NCBI RefSeq assembly: GCF_030269685.1
Contig: NZ_BSTT01000008.1
Coordinates: forward strand, 124,001-188,000
DNA length: 64,000 bases
Source: Actinomycetospora sp. NBRC 106378
GTDB taxonomy: Bacteria > Actinomycetota > Actinomycetes > Mycobacteriales > Pseudonocardiaceae
Direction: 5' to 3'
The notes under the pieces are model-generated. The model ran no database searches. It saw only the letters and a list, made by a program, of their open reading frames with translations, and was not told the DNA's origin. Each line of letters opens with the position of its first letter. Position 1 is the stretch's first letter. The translations under genes and the position numbers were made by a program. This document shows positions 25,111 through 33,324 of the stretch, piece by piece.

Positions 25111-25812
25111 ATGTCCGAGCAGCGTGACCGGCCAGACCTGCACGCCACGGTGGTCATCGACTACCAGAACGTGCACCTTGTGGCGCACAACCTCTTCGCG
25201 GCCAGCCGGGGCCTGTTGCAGCACGAGTCGCTCGTTGACCCGCTGCACTTCTCCAACCAGCTGATCCAGGCTCGGAACCGGTCTCAGAAGGACGGTTTCC
25301 CGTTGGCGTCGCTGCGGCGGGTCCTGGTCTACCGCGGTCAGCCGTCCCCGGCGCACGATCCGGTGCCGCACGCCCGCAACCAGGCTCAGCAGGCGCAATG
25401 GGAGCGGGACGCGCGGGTAAGCGTCCACCACCGCCAGCTAAAGTACCGCTGGCGGCGCGACCGCATGGGTGCCCTGATCCTCGACAGCAGCGGCAATCGG
25501 GTCCTGGAGCGCAAGCAGGAAAAGGGCATCGACGTCCTGTGCGCACTCGCGCTCGTGCGGGAGACCCAGCGCGACGACACCGACCTCGTCATCCTCGCCT
25601 CGCACGACACCGACCTCACGCCCGCCCTCGATGAAGCGCTCGACCTCGGGCGCGCTGTGGTCGAGACGTTCGCGTGGTTCGACGCGACCCAACCCCATCG
25701 GATCACCCAGCTCCGCCCGAGCACGCGCCGGGTGTGGAACACCCGGCTCGGCGAGACCGAGTTCGTCAACGCATGGGACCGCACCGACTACTCGAAGGTC
25801 GGACAGTCCTAG
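25111..25812 (+). CDS. NYN-domain (PIN-like) putative ribonuclease
   Basis: A 233-residue protein. NYN signatures are ATVVIDYQNVHLV (first Asp and Asn), LRRVLVYRGQP, QEKGIDVLCALALVRE (Asp) and TDLVILASHDTDLTPALDEA (paired Asp), the acidic centre of a metal-dependent RNase related to PIN toxins. It ends with a basic/aromatic tail. The ATG at 25111 abuts a terminator-like hairpin and has no normal ribosome binding site, so its expression is probably conditional. It faces away from the restriction operon (191 bp between starts) and its context suggests a defence role. No antitoxin gene is adjacent. Confidence 0.82.
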   Translation: MSEQRDRPDLHATVVIDYQNVHLVAHNLFAASRGLLQHESLVDPLHFSNQLIQARNRSQKDGFPLASLRRVLVYRGQPSPAHDPVPHARNQAQQAQWERDARVSVHHRQLKYRWRRDRMGALILDSSGNRVLERKQEKGIDVLCALALVRETQRDDTDLVILASHDTDLTPALDEALDLGRAVVETFAWFDATQPHRITQLRPSTRRVWNTRLGETEFVNAWDRTDYSKVGQS

Positions 25813-25988
25813 CGTTCCTGAACCCGAACCTCGGGTTCCCGACACAAGGGCTGGACCGGGGCCCATGACGACGAGGGCCTGGCCGCCGGCGAGGAGTAGG
25901 ACCGTTACTGACTGACCCGGTGTACCCCCCGTGGTTACCGGTCCAGCCCGACCCGCCGTCGGGGAAAGCAGCCGGTCTGATAGCCATC

Positions 25989-26029
25989 AGGGGAGGATTC
26001 GAGCGCTCTTGTGGCACGAGAGCTCCCCT
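25989..26029. terminator. Hairpin between NYN gene and mutB
   Basis: AGGGGAG (25989-25995) pairs with CTCCCCT (26023-26029), and the interior holds GCTCT/AGAGC and GTG/CAC arms. It lies 10 nt beyond the mutB stop in the 226-bp convergent gap, so it may terminate both sides. The rest of the gap (25813-25988) shows no ORF or tRNA. Confidence 0.45.
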
Positions 26030-26038
26030 CACGCCGGA

Positions 26039-28243
26039 TCAGGACGAGGCGTGCCCCAGCTTCTCGCGCAGCGACCCCAACAGCTCCGTCGCGGCGTCGG
26101 CGATCACCGTGCCCGGCCCGAAGATCGCTGCGGCGCCGCCCGCGTACAGCTCGTCGTAGTCCCCGGGCGGGATGACCCCGCCGGCCACGATGAGGATCTC
26201 CTCCGCGCCCAGCTCGGCCAGCGCGTCGCGCAGCGCCGGCACCAGCGTCAGGTGCCCGGCGGCGAGCGACGACACCCCGACGACGTGCACGTCGGCCTCG
26301 ACGGCCTGGCGCGCGACCTCCTCGGGGGTCTGGAACAGCGGGCCCACGTCGACGTCGAAGCCGAGGTCGGCGAAGGCGGTGGCGATGACCTTCTGGCCGC
26401 GGTCGTGGCCGTCCTGGCCCATCTTCGCGACGAGGATGCGGGGGCGCCGGCCCTCGGCCTCCTCGAACGCCGCGGCCGCCGACCGCGCCGCCTCGACCGC
26501 GGAGTTCTCGCCCACCTCGTCACGGTAGACCCCGGAGATCGTCCGGACGTCCGAGCGGTGCCGGCCGTAGACCTTCTCCAGCGCGTCGGAGATCTCGCCG
26601 ACCGAGGCGTGCACCCGGGCGGCGTCGATCGCGAGCTTGAGCAGGTTGCCGTCGAGGTCGGAGCCGCGAGAACCGTCCTGCGCCGACTGCGCGGCGTTGG
26701 TCAGGGCGTTCAGCGCGGACTCGACGTCCGAGGCGTCCCGGTCGGAACGCAGCTGTTCGAGCCGCGCGACCTGCTGACGGAGCACGTCGGCGTTGTCGAC
26801 CTTGAGCACCTCGACGTCCTCGCCGCCGAGCAGCGGGTACTTGTTGACCCCGATCAGCGCCTGGCGGCCGGAGTCGATGCGGGCCTGGGTGCGGGCCGCG
26901 GCCTCCTCGATGCGCATCTTCGGCAGGCCCTCGTCGATGGCCTTGGCCATGCCGCCGGTGTTCTCGACCTCCTCGATGTGCGCCCACGCCCGGCCCGCCA
27001 GCTCCCGGGTCAACCGCTCGACGTACGCCGAGCCTCCCCACGGGTCGACGGTCCGGGTGGTCCCCGACTCCTGCTGGAGCAGCAGCTGGGTGTTGCGCGC
27101 GATCCGCGCGGAGAAGTCGGTCGGCAGCGCGAGCGCCTCGTCGAGGGCGTTGGTGTGCAGCGACTGGGTGTGCCCCTGGGTCGCGGCCATCGCCTCGATG
27201 CAGGTGCGGACGACGTTGTTGTAGACGTCCTGCGCGGTCAGCGACCAGCCCGAGGTCTGCGAGTGGGTGCGCAGCGACAGCGACTTGTCGTTCTTCGCGC
27301 CGAAGCCCTTCACGAGCTTCGCCCAGAGCAGGCGCGCGGCCCGCATCTTGGCGATCTCCATGAAGTAGTTCATGCCGATGCCCCAGAAGAACGACAGCCG
27401 CGGCGCGAACTTGTCGACGTCGAGCCCGGCGTCCCGCCCGGCCCGCAGGTACTCCACGCCGTCGGCGAGGGTGTACGCGAGCTCCAGGTCGGCCGAGGCC
27501 CCGGCCTCCTGGATGTGGTAGCCGGAGATGGAGATCGAGTTGAACTTCGGCATCTTCTGCGAGGTGAACGCGAAGATGTCCGAGATGATCTGCATCGACG
27601 GCTTGGGCGGGTAGATGTAGGTGTTGCGGACCATGAACTCCTTGAGGATGTCGTTCTGGATGGTCCCGGCGAGCTGCTCGGGCGCGACGCCCTGCTCCTG
27701 CGCCGCGGCCACGTAGAGCGCCATCACGGGCAGCACGGCCCCGTTCATGGTCATCGACACCGACATCCGGTCCAGCGGGATGCCGTCGAAGAGCTGCCGC
27801 ATGTCGAGGATCGAGTCGATCGACACGCCGGCCATGCCGACGTCGCCCGACACGCGGGGGTTGTCCGAGTCGTAGCCGCGGTGCGTCGGCAGGTCGAACG
27901 CGACCGACAGGCCCTTCTGCCCGGCGGCGAGGTTGCGCCGGTAGAAGGCGTTCGACTCCTTGGCGGTGGAGAACCCGGCGTACTGGCGGACCGTCCACGG
28001 CTGGGTGCGGTACATCGTCGGGTACGGCCCGCGCAGGAACGGCGGGAGCCCGGGCAGGGTCGCCAGAAAGTCGAGGCCCTCGGTGTCGGCGGCGGTGTAG
28101 AGCGGCTTGACGCCGATGCCCTCCGGGGTCTCCCAGAGCAGGTCGTCGACGTCCTTGCCCGTGGCCTCCTGCAGGGCTGCGGTCCAGTCCCCGTCCCCGG
28201 ACGGCGTGCCGAGCTCGACGTCGGCGAACGATCCGATGCTCAT
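26039..28243 (-). CDS. mutB: Methylmalonyl-CoA mutase large subunit
   Basis: A 734-residue adenosylcobalamin enzyme interconverting (R)-methylmalonyl-CoA and succinyl-CoA. The TIM-barrel domain covers residues ~1-560 ([68 protein letters not shown]). The C-terminal flavodoxin-like B12 domain carries DxHxxG with the axial His ([10 protein letters not shown], about residue 610) and the later GVSSLAAGH and [12 protein letters not shown] segments. It starts 3 nt after the mutA stop, so the two form an operon. Function is in propionate, odd-chain and branched-chain degradation. The matching G-chaperone gene meaB is on the same strand beyond the accessory block. Confidence 0.97.
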   Translation of the reverse strand: MSIGSFADVELGTPSGDGDWTAALQEATGKDVDDLLWETPEGIGVKPLYTAADTEGLDFLATLPGLPPFLRGPYPTMYRTQPWTVRQYAGFSTAKESNAFYRRNLAAGQKGLSVAFDLPTHRGYDSDNPRVSGDVGMAGVSIDSILDMRQLFDGIPLDRMSVSMTMNGAVLPVMALYVAAAQEQGVAPEQLAGTIQNDILKEFMVRNTYIYPPKPSMQIISDIFAFTSQKMPKFNSISISGYHIQEAGASADLELAYTLADGVEYLRAGRDAGLDVDKFAPRLSFFWGIGMNYFMEIAKMRAARLLWAKLVKGFGAKNDKSLSLRTHSQTSGWSLTAQDVYNNVVRTCIEAMAATQGHTQSLHTNALDEALALPTDFSARIARNTQLLLQQESGTTRTVDPWGGSAYVERLTRELAGRAWAHIEEVENTGGMAKAIDEGLPKMRIEEAAARTQARIDSGRQALIGVNKYPLLGGEDVEVLKVDNADVLRQQVARLEQLRSDRDASDVESALNALTNAAQSAQDGSRGSDLDGNLLKLAIDAARVHASVGEISDALEKVYGRHRSDVRTISGVYRDEVGENSAVEAARSAAAAFEEAEGRRPRILVAKMGQDGHDRGQKVIATAFADLGFDVDVGPLFQTPEEVARQAVEADVHVVGVSSLAAGHLTLVPALRDALAELGAEEILIVAGGVIPPGDYDELYAGGAAAIFGPGTVIADAATELLGSLREKLGHASS

Positions 28244-28246
28244 GGT

Positions 28247-30136
28247 TCAGGCTCCCAGCTCGTCGAGCAGGTCGGTGAGCAGCGCCGCGGCGTCGCACCC
28301 GGTGTACAGGTACCCGGTCAGGGCGTCCTCCTCCAGCGTCTTCGGCGACCCCGCCAGCACGATCCGCGTCGCCCCGGCCGCGGCCAGCGCCCGCGCGAGT
28401 GGCGTCGCGTGCTCGGCGTAGACCTTGTCCGAGGAGGCGATCACGGCGACGGATGTCCCGGCCGACCGGAACGCGGACACGATCTCGTCGACGTCGGTGC
28501 CGCCCGGGCCCTCGGTGACGTCGATGCCGCCGGCGTGCAGCAGGTTCGTCGCGAAGGAGACCCGCGCGGTGTACTGCGCGAGCGCCCCGAGAGTCGCGAG
28601 GAAGGCGGTCGGCCGGGTGGACGCGGCGTCGGCGCGATCACGCAGCTCCTCGAAGACCTGCGCGTAGCGCCGCCGCGGCAGGCCGCCCTCGGCGTCCCCC
28701 GTTCCCGACAGAGCAACCGAGTACGCCGATAGGGGGGCGGTGCGGGTCGGCAGGGTCTCGTGCAGGTTCGGGAACTCGCTGACGCCGGTGATCGGGTCCT
28801 TCCGGTGCGCGATCCGGTCGGCGCGCGCGGTCCAGGTCTCCTCGAGGGCCGACGCGAGCGAGCCGTCATCGAGAACCTGCTCGATGCCCCCGTCCCGCTC
28901 GATGCCAGTGAAGACGTCCCACGCGGCGTTAGCGAGGGCGTCGGTCAGCGACTCGACGTACCAGGAGCCTCCCGCCGGGTCGATGACGTGCGCGAGGTGG
29001 GACTCCTCGAGCAGGAGCGCCTGGGTGTTGCGGGCGACGCGGCGGGAGAAGTCGTCGGGCAGGCCGAGGACGGAGTCGAACGGGAGGACCGTGACGGCGT
29101 CCGCGCCACCGAGCCCGGCCCCGACCGCGGCGACCGTGGTGCGCAGGATGTTCACCCACGGGTCGCGGCCCGTGAGCATCGCGGGCGAGGTCACGGCGTG
29201 GGTGCGCATCGCGCGGGCGGGGTCGGACGCCCCGGCGACCGACCCGATGCGGTCCCAGCAGCGGCGGGCGGCCCGCAGCTTCGCGAGGGTGGCGAACTGG
29301 TCGGCGGTCGCGGCGAGGCGGAACTCAACGCGGGCGAAGGCGTCGTCGACCGACAGCCCGGCGTCGTTGAGCAGGCGCACCGCGTGGAGGCCCGCGGCGA
29401 GGGCGGCGCCGAGTTCCTGGCCGTCGGAGCCACCGGCCTCGTGGTACGGCAGGCCGTCGGCGACGACGGTGGCGAGGTGCGGGTGCTTCTCGGCGGCGGT
29501 CCGGGCGTGCTCGACGAGCTTCTCCCCATAGGAGTCCGTCAGCGGGGACCCGCCCCTGGTTCGGGCGAGGAGCGGGTCGTAGCCGAGCGACCCGCCGAGG
29601 GTGCTGGTCACGCCGTGCTCGGCTGCGAGGGCGAGCAGGGCCGCGGCGGCGTCGGGGGTGTCCCGGCCGGCCTCGAGCGCGATCGGGGCGAGGTCGAGGA
29701 ACACGCCCTCCAGGAGCCGCGGCAGCGAGTCGACCGGCGGACCGCCGGCCTCGCCGAGCACCAGCCACAGCGAGGAGACGCCGTTCTCCAGCTCGGCCAT
29801 GACGACGTCGTGGGCGCCGTCGAGGTCGGTCAAGGCGTGCCGCTGGCGGCGGTACCAGCCGTCGGCGACGTGCCCCTCCGGCCGGGACGCCCGCGTGAAC
29901 GGCGGGAGCCCCGGCGCCCCGGTGGGGACACCGGGGGCGTCGTCGGCGGTGTAGAGCGCGGCGATCGCGAAGCCGTCGTCGGTGGCGGTCGCGAGAGCCT
30001 GCTCGGCCTCGGCCGCGTCGACCTCACGGCCCGACTTGGCGAGCACGCCCGCGACGAGTTCCCGCCAGGCGTCGCGCGTCGGCGTCGCGAACTCGCCCGC
30101 GAGCACGAGCTGCTCGGGCGCCTCGGGTGCTGTCAT
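28247..30136 (-). CDS. mutA: Methylmalonyl-CoA mutase small subunit
   Basis: A 629-residue partner of MutB. It keeps the mutase barrel signatures (GLPPFTRASRPEGHVADGWYRRQ, AAFARVEFRLAATADQFATLAKLRAARRCW in part, VIDPAGGSWYVESLTDALA) but its C-terminal cobalamin-like domain lacks the DxHxxG axial ligand, as in other non-catalytic small subunits. The ATG at 30136 is preceded on the minus strand by TACGAT (30149-30144) with a 7-nt gap and no ribosome binding site, suggesting a leaderless mutAB message. First gene of the mutA-mutB operon. Confidence 0.95.
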   Translation of the reverse strand: MTAPEAPEQLVLAGEFATPTRDAWRELVAGVLAKSGREVDAAEAEQALATATDDGFAIAALYTADDAPGVPTGAPGLPPFTRASRPEGHVADGWYRRQRHALTDLDGAHDVVMAELENGVSSLWLVLGEAGGPPVDSLPRLLEGVFLDLAPIALEAGRDTPDAAAALLALAAEHGVTSTLGGSLGYDPLLARTRGGSPLTDSYGEKLVEHARTAAEKHPHLATVVADGLPYHEAGGSDGQELGAALAAGLHAVRLLNDAGLSVDDAFARVEFRLAATADQFATLAKLRAARRCWDRIGSVAGASDPARAMRTHAVTSPAMLTGRDPWVNILRTTVAAVGAGLGGADAVTVLPFDSVLGLPDDFSRRVARNTQALLLEESHLAHVIDPAGGSWYVESLTDALANAAWDVFTGIERDGGIEQVLDDGSLASALEETWTARADRIAHRKDPITGVSEFPNLHETLPTRTAPLSAYSVALSGTGDAEGGLPRRRYAQVFEELRDRADAASTRPTAFLATLGALAQYTARVSFATNLLHAGGIDVTEGPGGTDVDEIVSAFRSAGTSVAVIASSDKVYAEHATPLARALAAAGATRIVLAGSPKTLEEDALTGYLYTGCDAAALLTDLLDELGA

Positions 30137-30143
30137 GGCGGGG

Positions 30144-30149
30144 ATCGTA
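30144..30149 (-). promoter_or_regulatory. -10 box of a probable leaderless mutAB promoter
   Basis: TACGAT fits TANNNT and lies 7 nt before the mutA ATG, so transcription would begin at or next to the start codon. No -35 element is obvious. Confidence 0.5.
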
Positions 30150-30236
30150 GAACGGTCAGCCCGGACCGGTTCCCCACCGATGGCTCATCCCACGACGGCC
30201 TGCGTCACGGAATCGGTGCAGACCTGGGCCGCCGGC

Positions 30237-30291
30237 GTCAGCGGTGGCACACGGCTGACGTCCGGTGTCAGCGGTGGGCCACCGCTGACAC
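30237..30291. repeat. Dispersed palindrome family C, copy 1
   Basis: GTCAGCGGTGGCACACGG, a spacer, then a perfect 27-bp palindrome GTGTCAGCGGTGG-G-CCACCGCTGACAC (30265-30291). The sister copy is at 51094-51144. The palindrome contains the last codons and stop of the DAHP synthase gene, so it probably also acts as its terminator. Confidence 0.8.
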
Positions 30292-31329
30292 CGAGGCGAG
30301 CTCGTCGAGCAGCGACACCGTCGTGTCCCACCCGACGCAGCCGTCGGTGACGCTGCACCCGCGGACCATGTCCGGGCCGATCTCCTGGCGGCCCTCGACG
30401 AGGAAGCTCTCGATCATCACGCCCGCGACCGGTCCCCCGGCCGCGCGCTGCGCGGCGAGGTCGGCGACGACGGCGGGCTGGCGGCGGTGGTCCTTGCCGG
30501 AGTTGCCGTGGCTCGCGTCGACCACGACCCGGCCGCCGTGCCCCTTCGCCGTCAGCGCGGCGCACGCGGCGGCCACCGAGGTCGCGTCGAAGTTGGGACC
30601 GGTCGATCCGCCGCGGAGGATGAGGTGGGCGTCGCGGTTGCCCGTCGTCGTGATGAGCCCGGCGAGGCCCTCCGGCGTGACGCCCATGAACGCGTGGGGC
30701 GCCCCCGCCGCCCCGACCGCGTCCACCGCGACCCCGACGTCGCCGTCGGTCCCGTTCTTGATCCCGATCGGCATCGACAGGCCGCTGGCGAGCTGGCGGT
30801 GCACCTGGCTCGCGGCGGTCCGGGCCCCGATCGACCCCCACGAGACGAGGTCGGCGAGGTACTGCGGGGTGATCGGGTCGAGGAACTCGCAGCCGAGCGC
30901 CAGGCCCTCCTCCGCGAGGTCGAGCATCAGCGAGCGGGCCGTACGCAGCCCGCGGGCGACGTCGAAGGACCCGTCCAGGCCGGGGTCGTTGATCAGACCC
31001 TTCCACCCCACCGTCGAGCGCGGCTTCTCGAAGTAGGTGCGCATGACGACGTGCAGCCGGTCGGCGTGGCGCTCCGCCTCCGCGGCCAGGCGCGCGCCGT
31101 ACTCGCGGGCCGCGTCGACGTCGTGGACGGAGCACGGGCCGACGACGACGAGCAGGCGGTCGTCCTCGCCGCGCAGGATCGCCTCGGCCCCGGCCCGGCC
31201 ACGGCGTACGGCGGCCGCGACGCGGTCGGAGGCGGGGAGCTCGTGGCGCAGCAGCGCCGGCGAGGGCAGCGGGGTGACGGCCGCCGTGCGGGCGCCGTCG
31301 AGCGGTCGGTGGTCGACCAGGGTGGTCAT
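30268..31329 (-). CDS. aroG: Class I DAHP synthase (3-deoxy-D-arabino-heptulosonate 7-phosphate synthase)
   Basis: A 353-residue AroF/G/H-type enzyme for the first step of the shikimate pathway, condensing PEP and erythrose-4-phosphate. Signatures are VVVGPCSVHD, MRTYFEKPRSTVGWKGLINDP, GCEFLDPITPQYLADLVSWGSIGART, GIKNGTDGDV, HLILRGG and VVDASHGNSGKDH. This is the enterobacterial-like class I enzyme, not the class II AroG of mycobacteria. GGAG lies 7 nt before the ATG. Upstream is a short ORF with Trp-Tyr-Arg-Phe and hairpins, pointing to attenuation by aromatic amino acids. The C-terminal codons lie in a family-C palindrome. Confidence 0.94.
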   Translation of the reverse strand: MTTLVDHRPLDGARTAAVTPLPSPALLRHELPASDRVAAAVRRGRAGAEAILRGEDDRLLVVVGPCSVHDVDAAREYGARLAAEAERHADRLHVVMRTYFEKPRSTVGWKGLINDPGLDGSFDVARGLRTARSLMLDLAEEGLALGCEFLDPITPQYLADLVSWGSIGARTAASQVHRQLASGLSMPIGIKNGTDGDVGVAVDAVGAAGAPHAFMGVTPEGLAGLITTTGNRDAHLILRGGSTGPNFDATSVAAACAALTAKGHGGRVVVDASHGNSGKDHRRQPAVVADLAAQRAAGGPVAGVMIESFLVEGRQEIGPDMVRGCSVTDGCVGWDTTVSLLDELASVSAVAHR

Positions 31330-31378
31330 GGCGGGGCTCCAGGAGGAACAGGAGCCGGCCCGACCCGCCGTCGTGACA

Positions 31379-31400
31379 CGCGAGCCGGGATCGGCTCGCG
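31379..31400 (-). promoter_or_regulatory. Attenuator-like hairpin upstream of DAHP synthase
   Basis: A 9-bp stem: CGCGAGCCG (31379-31387), loop GGAT, CGGCTCGCG (31392-31400), between the leader ORF stop and the DAHP synthase start. Further upstream, GGACGGGTC and GACCCCGTCC, inside and just after the leader ORF, can pair as an alternative stem. There is no U-tract, as usual in this group. Confidence 0.5.
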
Positions 31401-31408
31401 GACGGGGT

Positions 31409-31474
31409 CTAGCGCAGCGGTCTACCCGCCGACCCGTCCCGGGCCGAGCACGTAAACCGGTACCAGCGCTGCAC
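31409..31474 (-). CDS. Aromatic leader peptide of the DAHP synthase gene
   Basis: A 21-codon ORF from GTG at 31474 to TAG at 31409, beginning MQRWYRF, so Trp, Tyr and Phe codons fall within four positions. These are the three end products that feed back on DAHP synthase. The GTG lies 7 nt after TAGGGT (31487-31482), which fits a leaderless -10, and 5 nt after the barstar stop. It is followed by stable stem-loops before the DAHP synthase ribosome binding site. Ribosome stalling on the WYRF codons when any aromatic aminoacyl-tRNA is short would change folding and raise expression. The mechanism is inferred; the peptide itself is seen directly. Confidence 0.65.
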   Translation of the reverse strand: MQRWYRFTCSARDGSAGRPLR

Positions 31475-31479
31475 GACGA

Positions 31480-31806
31480 TCACCCTACACGCGTCACGCG
31501 GAAGGGCCGCTCGCCCTCGGTGCTGCTCGCCCCGTCGAGGATCTCCCCGATGACGCGGTGGGTCGGCGGGTCGGCGGCGCGCAGCAGGCCGTCGGCCCAG
31601 ACCAGCTCCACCGGACCCACCGGCAGCCAGGAGAGGTCGCGGACGCTCTCCTCGAGGGCGTCGAGGTTCGGGGCGACGTAGTCGGGGAAGTGCAGTGCCC
31701 GCCCGATGGCGGCGAGCGTGGACTGCTTGTCGGCGGCCTCGGCGACCACGCCGACCGTCCGCGCCCGGTCCCGGGCCCGCGTGGTGGCCGCGTGCAGGTC
31801 GGTCAT
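31480..31806 (-). CDS. Barstar-family ribonuclease inhibitor
   Basis: A 108-residue protein with barstar-like core: LAAIGRALHFPDYVAPNLDALEESVRDLSWL, followed by VELVWAD and a short helix/strand tail. Barstars bind and block extracellular guanyl-specific RNases in the producing cell. Here the partner is evident: the ATG overlaps the stop of a RNase Sa-like gene by 4 bp (ATGA), so inhibitor and enzyme are translationally coupled. No signal peptide; it stays in the cytoplasm. Confidence 0.9.
   Translation of the reverse strand: MTDLHAATTRARDRARTVGVVAEAADKQSTLAAIGRALHFPDYVAPNLDALEESVRDLSWLPVGPVELVWADGLLRAADPPTHRVIGEILDGASSTEGERPFRVTRVG
31482..31487 (-). promoter_or_regulatory. -10 box for the aromatic leader transcript
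   Basis: TAGGGT on the minus strand, 7 nt before the leader GTG. The stretch TAG(A/G)GTGATCGTCGTG is shared almost exactly with the start of the gene at 3154, supporting a common promoter-start arrangement. Confidence 0.5.
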
Positions 31807-32228
31807 CGACTCACGTCCACGACGACGAAACTCCCGTAGTGATCATTGGAGTAGTAGTACTCGCCCTGCGATCCCGTGACGATCCGTCGGGCGCCGCGGT
31901 CCGACGAGCCCGGCGTCGGGACGGTGTACTCGCGGTAGTAGCCGCTCCGCTGCGCCGGGAGGAGGCCCTCGCGGTTGCCGAAGACGATCCCGTCCCGGCT
32001 CGAGGGGAACGGGCCGCCCCGTCGGATCGCCCGGACCGTGTCCGCGGCCTGCGCGGGCAGGTCGGACAGCGGGCGCACCGGCAGCCCGGAGTCCGACCCC
32101 GGAACGGTCGCTGCGACGGAGGTCACGGTCCCGACGGCAGGCGCAGGGGCCGGGGAGCAGGCGGACGCCAGGAACAGGCCGATCAGCCCAACGAGAGCCA
32201 GGACGAGGGGCGCCGTGCGGGCGGTCAT
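31803..32228 (-). CDS. Guanyl-specific ribonuclease (RNase Sa/N1 type), probably lipid-anchored
   Basis: A 141-residue protein with a hydrophobic signal (LVLALVGLIGLFLASAC) ending in a lipobox-like Cys24, then a low-complexity linker. Residues 45-140 follow Streptomyces RNase Sa closely: GPFPSSRDGIVFGNREGLLP contains the general base (Glu87, equivalent to Sa Glu54), TVPTPGSSDRGARRIVTG holds the catalytic arginine region, and NDHYGSF the general acid His130 (Sa His85). The two Cys of the RNase Sa disulfide are missing. It should cleave RNA 3' of G outside the membrane. It is coupled to the barstar gene; CACCAT lies 6 nt before the ATG. Confidence 0.92.
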   Translation of the reverse strand: MTARTAPLVLALVGLIGLFLASACSPAPAPAVGTVTSVAATVPGSDSGLPVRPLSDLPAQAADTVRAIRRGGPFPSSRDGIVFGNREGLLPAQRSGYYREYTVPTPGSSDRGARRIVTGSQGEYYYSNDHYGSFVVVDVSR

Positions 32229-32406
32229 CGACCGATGGTGACCGCCCTGCCCCTCGGACGGCGAATCGGTGCGGTAGAACGTCGAGGACCGGTCGCACGC
32301 CGTTTGCCGTCGAGCACGAGCGGGAAACGCGGGTCACTTCCCGTCCCCCGGGATGCTCCGCCTGCGACCCGCGCCGGCCACCCGCCGCCCGTAGCGTGAG
32401 GAACCG

Positions 32407-33324
32407 ATGACGACGACGATCCATGTCCATCGCCGCCCGCTCGCCCCGCACGTGATGACCTACCTCGTCGTCACCGTGCCGTTCCTCGCGCTGCTCGCGG
32501 CCGTCCCGCTGGCCTGGGGCTGGGGCCTGTCCTGGCTCGACGTCGGACTCGCCGTCGGGCTCTACGTGATCTCGATGCTCGGCGTCACCGTCGGGTTCCA
32601 CCGGTACTTCACGCACGGCGCGTTCCGGTGCGGACGGGCCCTGCGGATCGCCCTCGCGGTGGCGGGCTCGCTCTCCGTCCAGGGCCCGGTGCTGCACTGG
32701 GTGGCCGATCACCGCCGCCACCACGCCTTCGCCGACAAGGAGGGCGACCCGCACTCCCCCTGGCGCTACGGCACCTCCCCGGCGGCGCTGGCCAAGGGCT
32801 TCTGGCACGCGCACATGGGCTGGATCCTCGAGCGCTCGCTCACCGACCAGCAGCGCTACTGCCCGGACCTGCTGGCCGATCCCGACGTGGTGCGGGTGAG
32901 CAGGGCGTTCGGCTGGATCACCGCGGCGTCGTTCCTCGTCCCGGCGGCGATCGGAGGGCTGGCCACCTGGTCGGTGTGGGGCGCGTTCACCGCGTTCTTC
33001 TGGGCGGGGCTCGTGCGGATCTGCCTGTCCCACCACGTCGCCTGGTCGACGAACTCGATCTGCCACATGGTCGGCGAGCGCCCGTGGAAGGCGCGGGACC
33101 GGTCGACCAACGTCTGGCCGCTCGCGGTGCTGTCGATGGGCGAGTCGTGGCACAACCTCCACCACGCCGACCCGACGTCGGCACGCCACGGCGTGGGCCG
33201 CTTCGAGCTCGACCTGTCGGCGGAGACGATCCGGCTCTTCGAGAAGCTCGGCTGGGCGTGGAACGTCCGGTGGCCGCGCCCCGAGCGCCTCGAGAAGCTG
33301 CGGGCGACGGAGGCGGCCGGCTAG
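32407..33324 (+). CDS. Membrane fatty-acid (delta-9 acyl-CoA type) desaturase
   Basis: A 305-residue di-iron membrane desaturase. The three histidine boxes are complete: HRYFTH (residues 65-70), HRRHH (102-106) and HNLHH (249-253). About four hydrophobic segments lie at residues 16-36, 42-62, 170-190 and 192-212. Similar actinobacterial enzymes (DesA3-like) make oleoyl-type chains for membrane lipids and need an oxidoreductase partner not found here. The ATG has GAGGA 4 nt upstream and TAGCGT (32393-32398) 8 nt upstream. It overlaps the convergent small gene by 4 bp at its 3' end. Confidence 0.94.
   Translation: MTTTIHVHRRPLAPHVMTYLVVTVPFLALLAAVPLAWGWGLSWLDVGLAVGLYVISMLGVTVGFHRYFTHGAFRCGRALRIALAVAGSLSVQGPVLHWVADHRRHHAFADKEGDPHSPWRYGTSPAALAKGFWHAHMGWILERSLTDQQRYCPDLLADPDVVRVSRAFGWITAASFLVPAAIGGLATWSVWGAFTAFFWAGLVRICLSHHVAWSTNSICHMVGERPWKARDRSTNVWPLAVLSMGESWHNLHHADPTSARHGVGRFELDLSAETIRLFEKLGWAWNVRWPRPERLEKLRATEAAG

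Noticed and set aside
25813-26038. tRNA or attachment-site remnant at the end of the accessory block
   Set aside because: GATTCGAGC looks loosely like a T-loop, but no acceptor, anticodon or CCA arrangement can be folded, and no integrase gene exists in the window.
25931-28732. A 933-codon open frame on the plus strand opposite mutB/mutA
   Set aside because: High-GC shadow of mutB and mutA; the translation is low-complexity Arg/Val/Gly with no signatures.
28760-31036. A 758-codon plus-strand frame opposite mutA and DAHP synthase
   Set aside because: Shadow frame across two recognised genes and their intergenic region.
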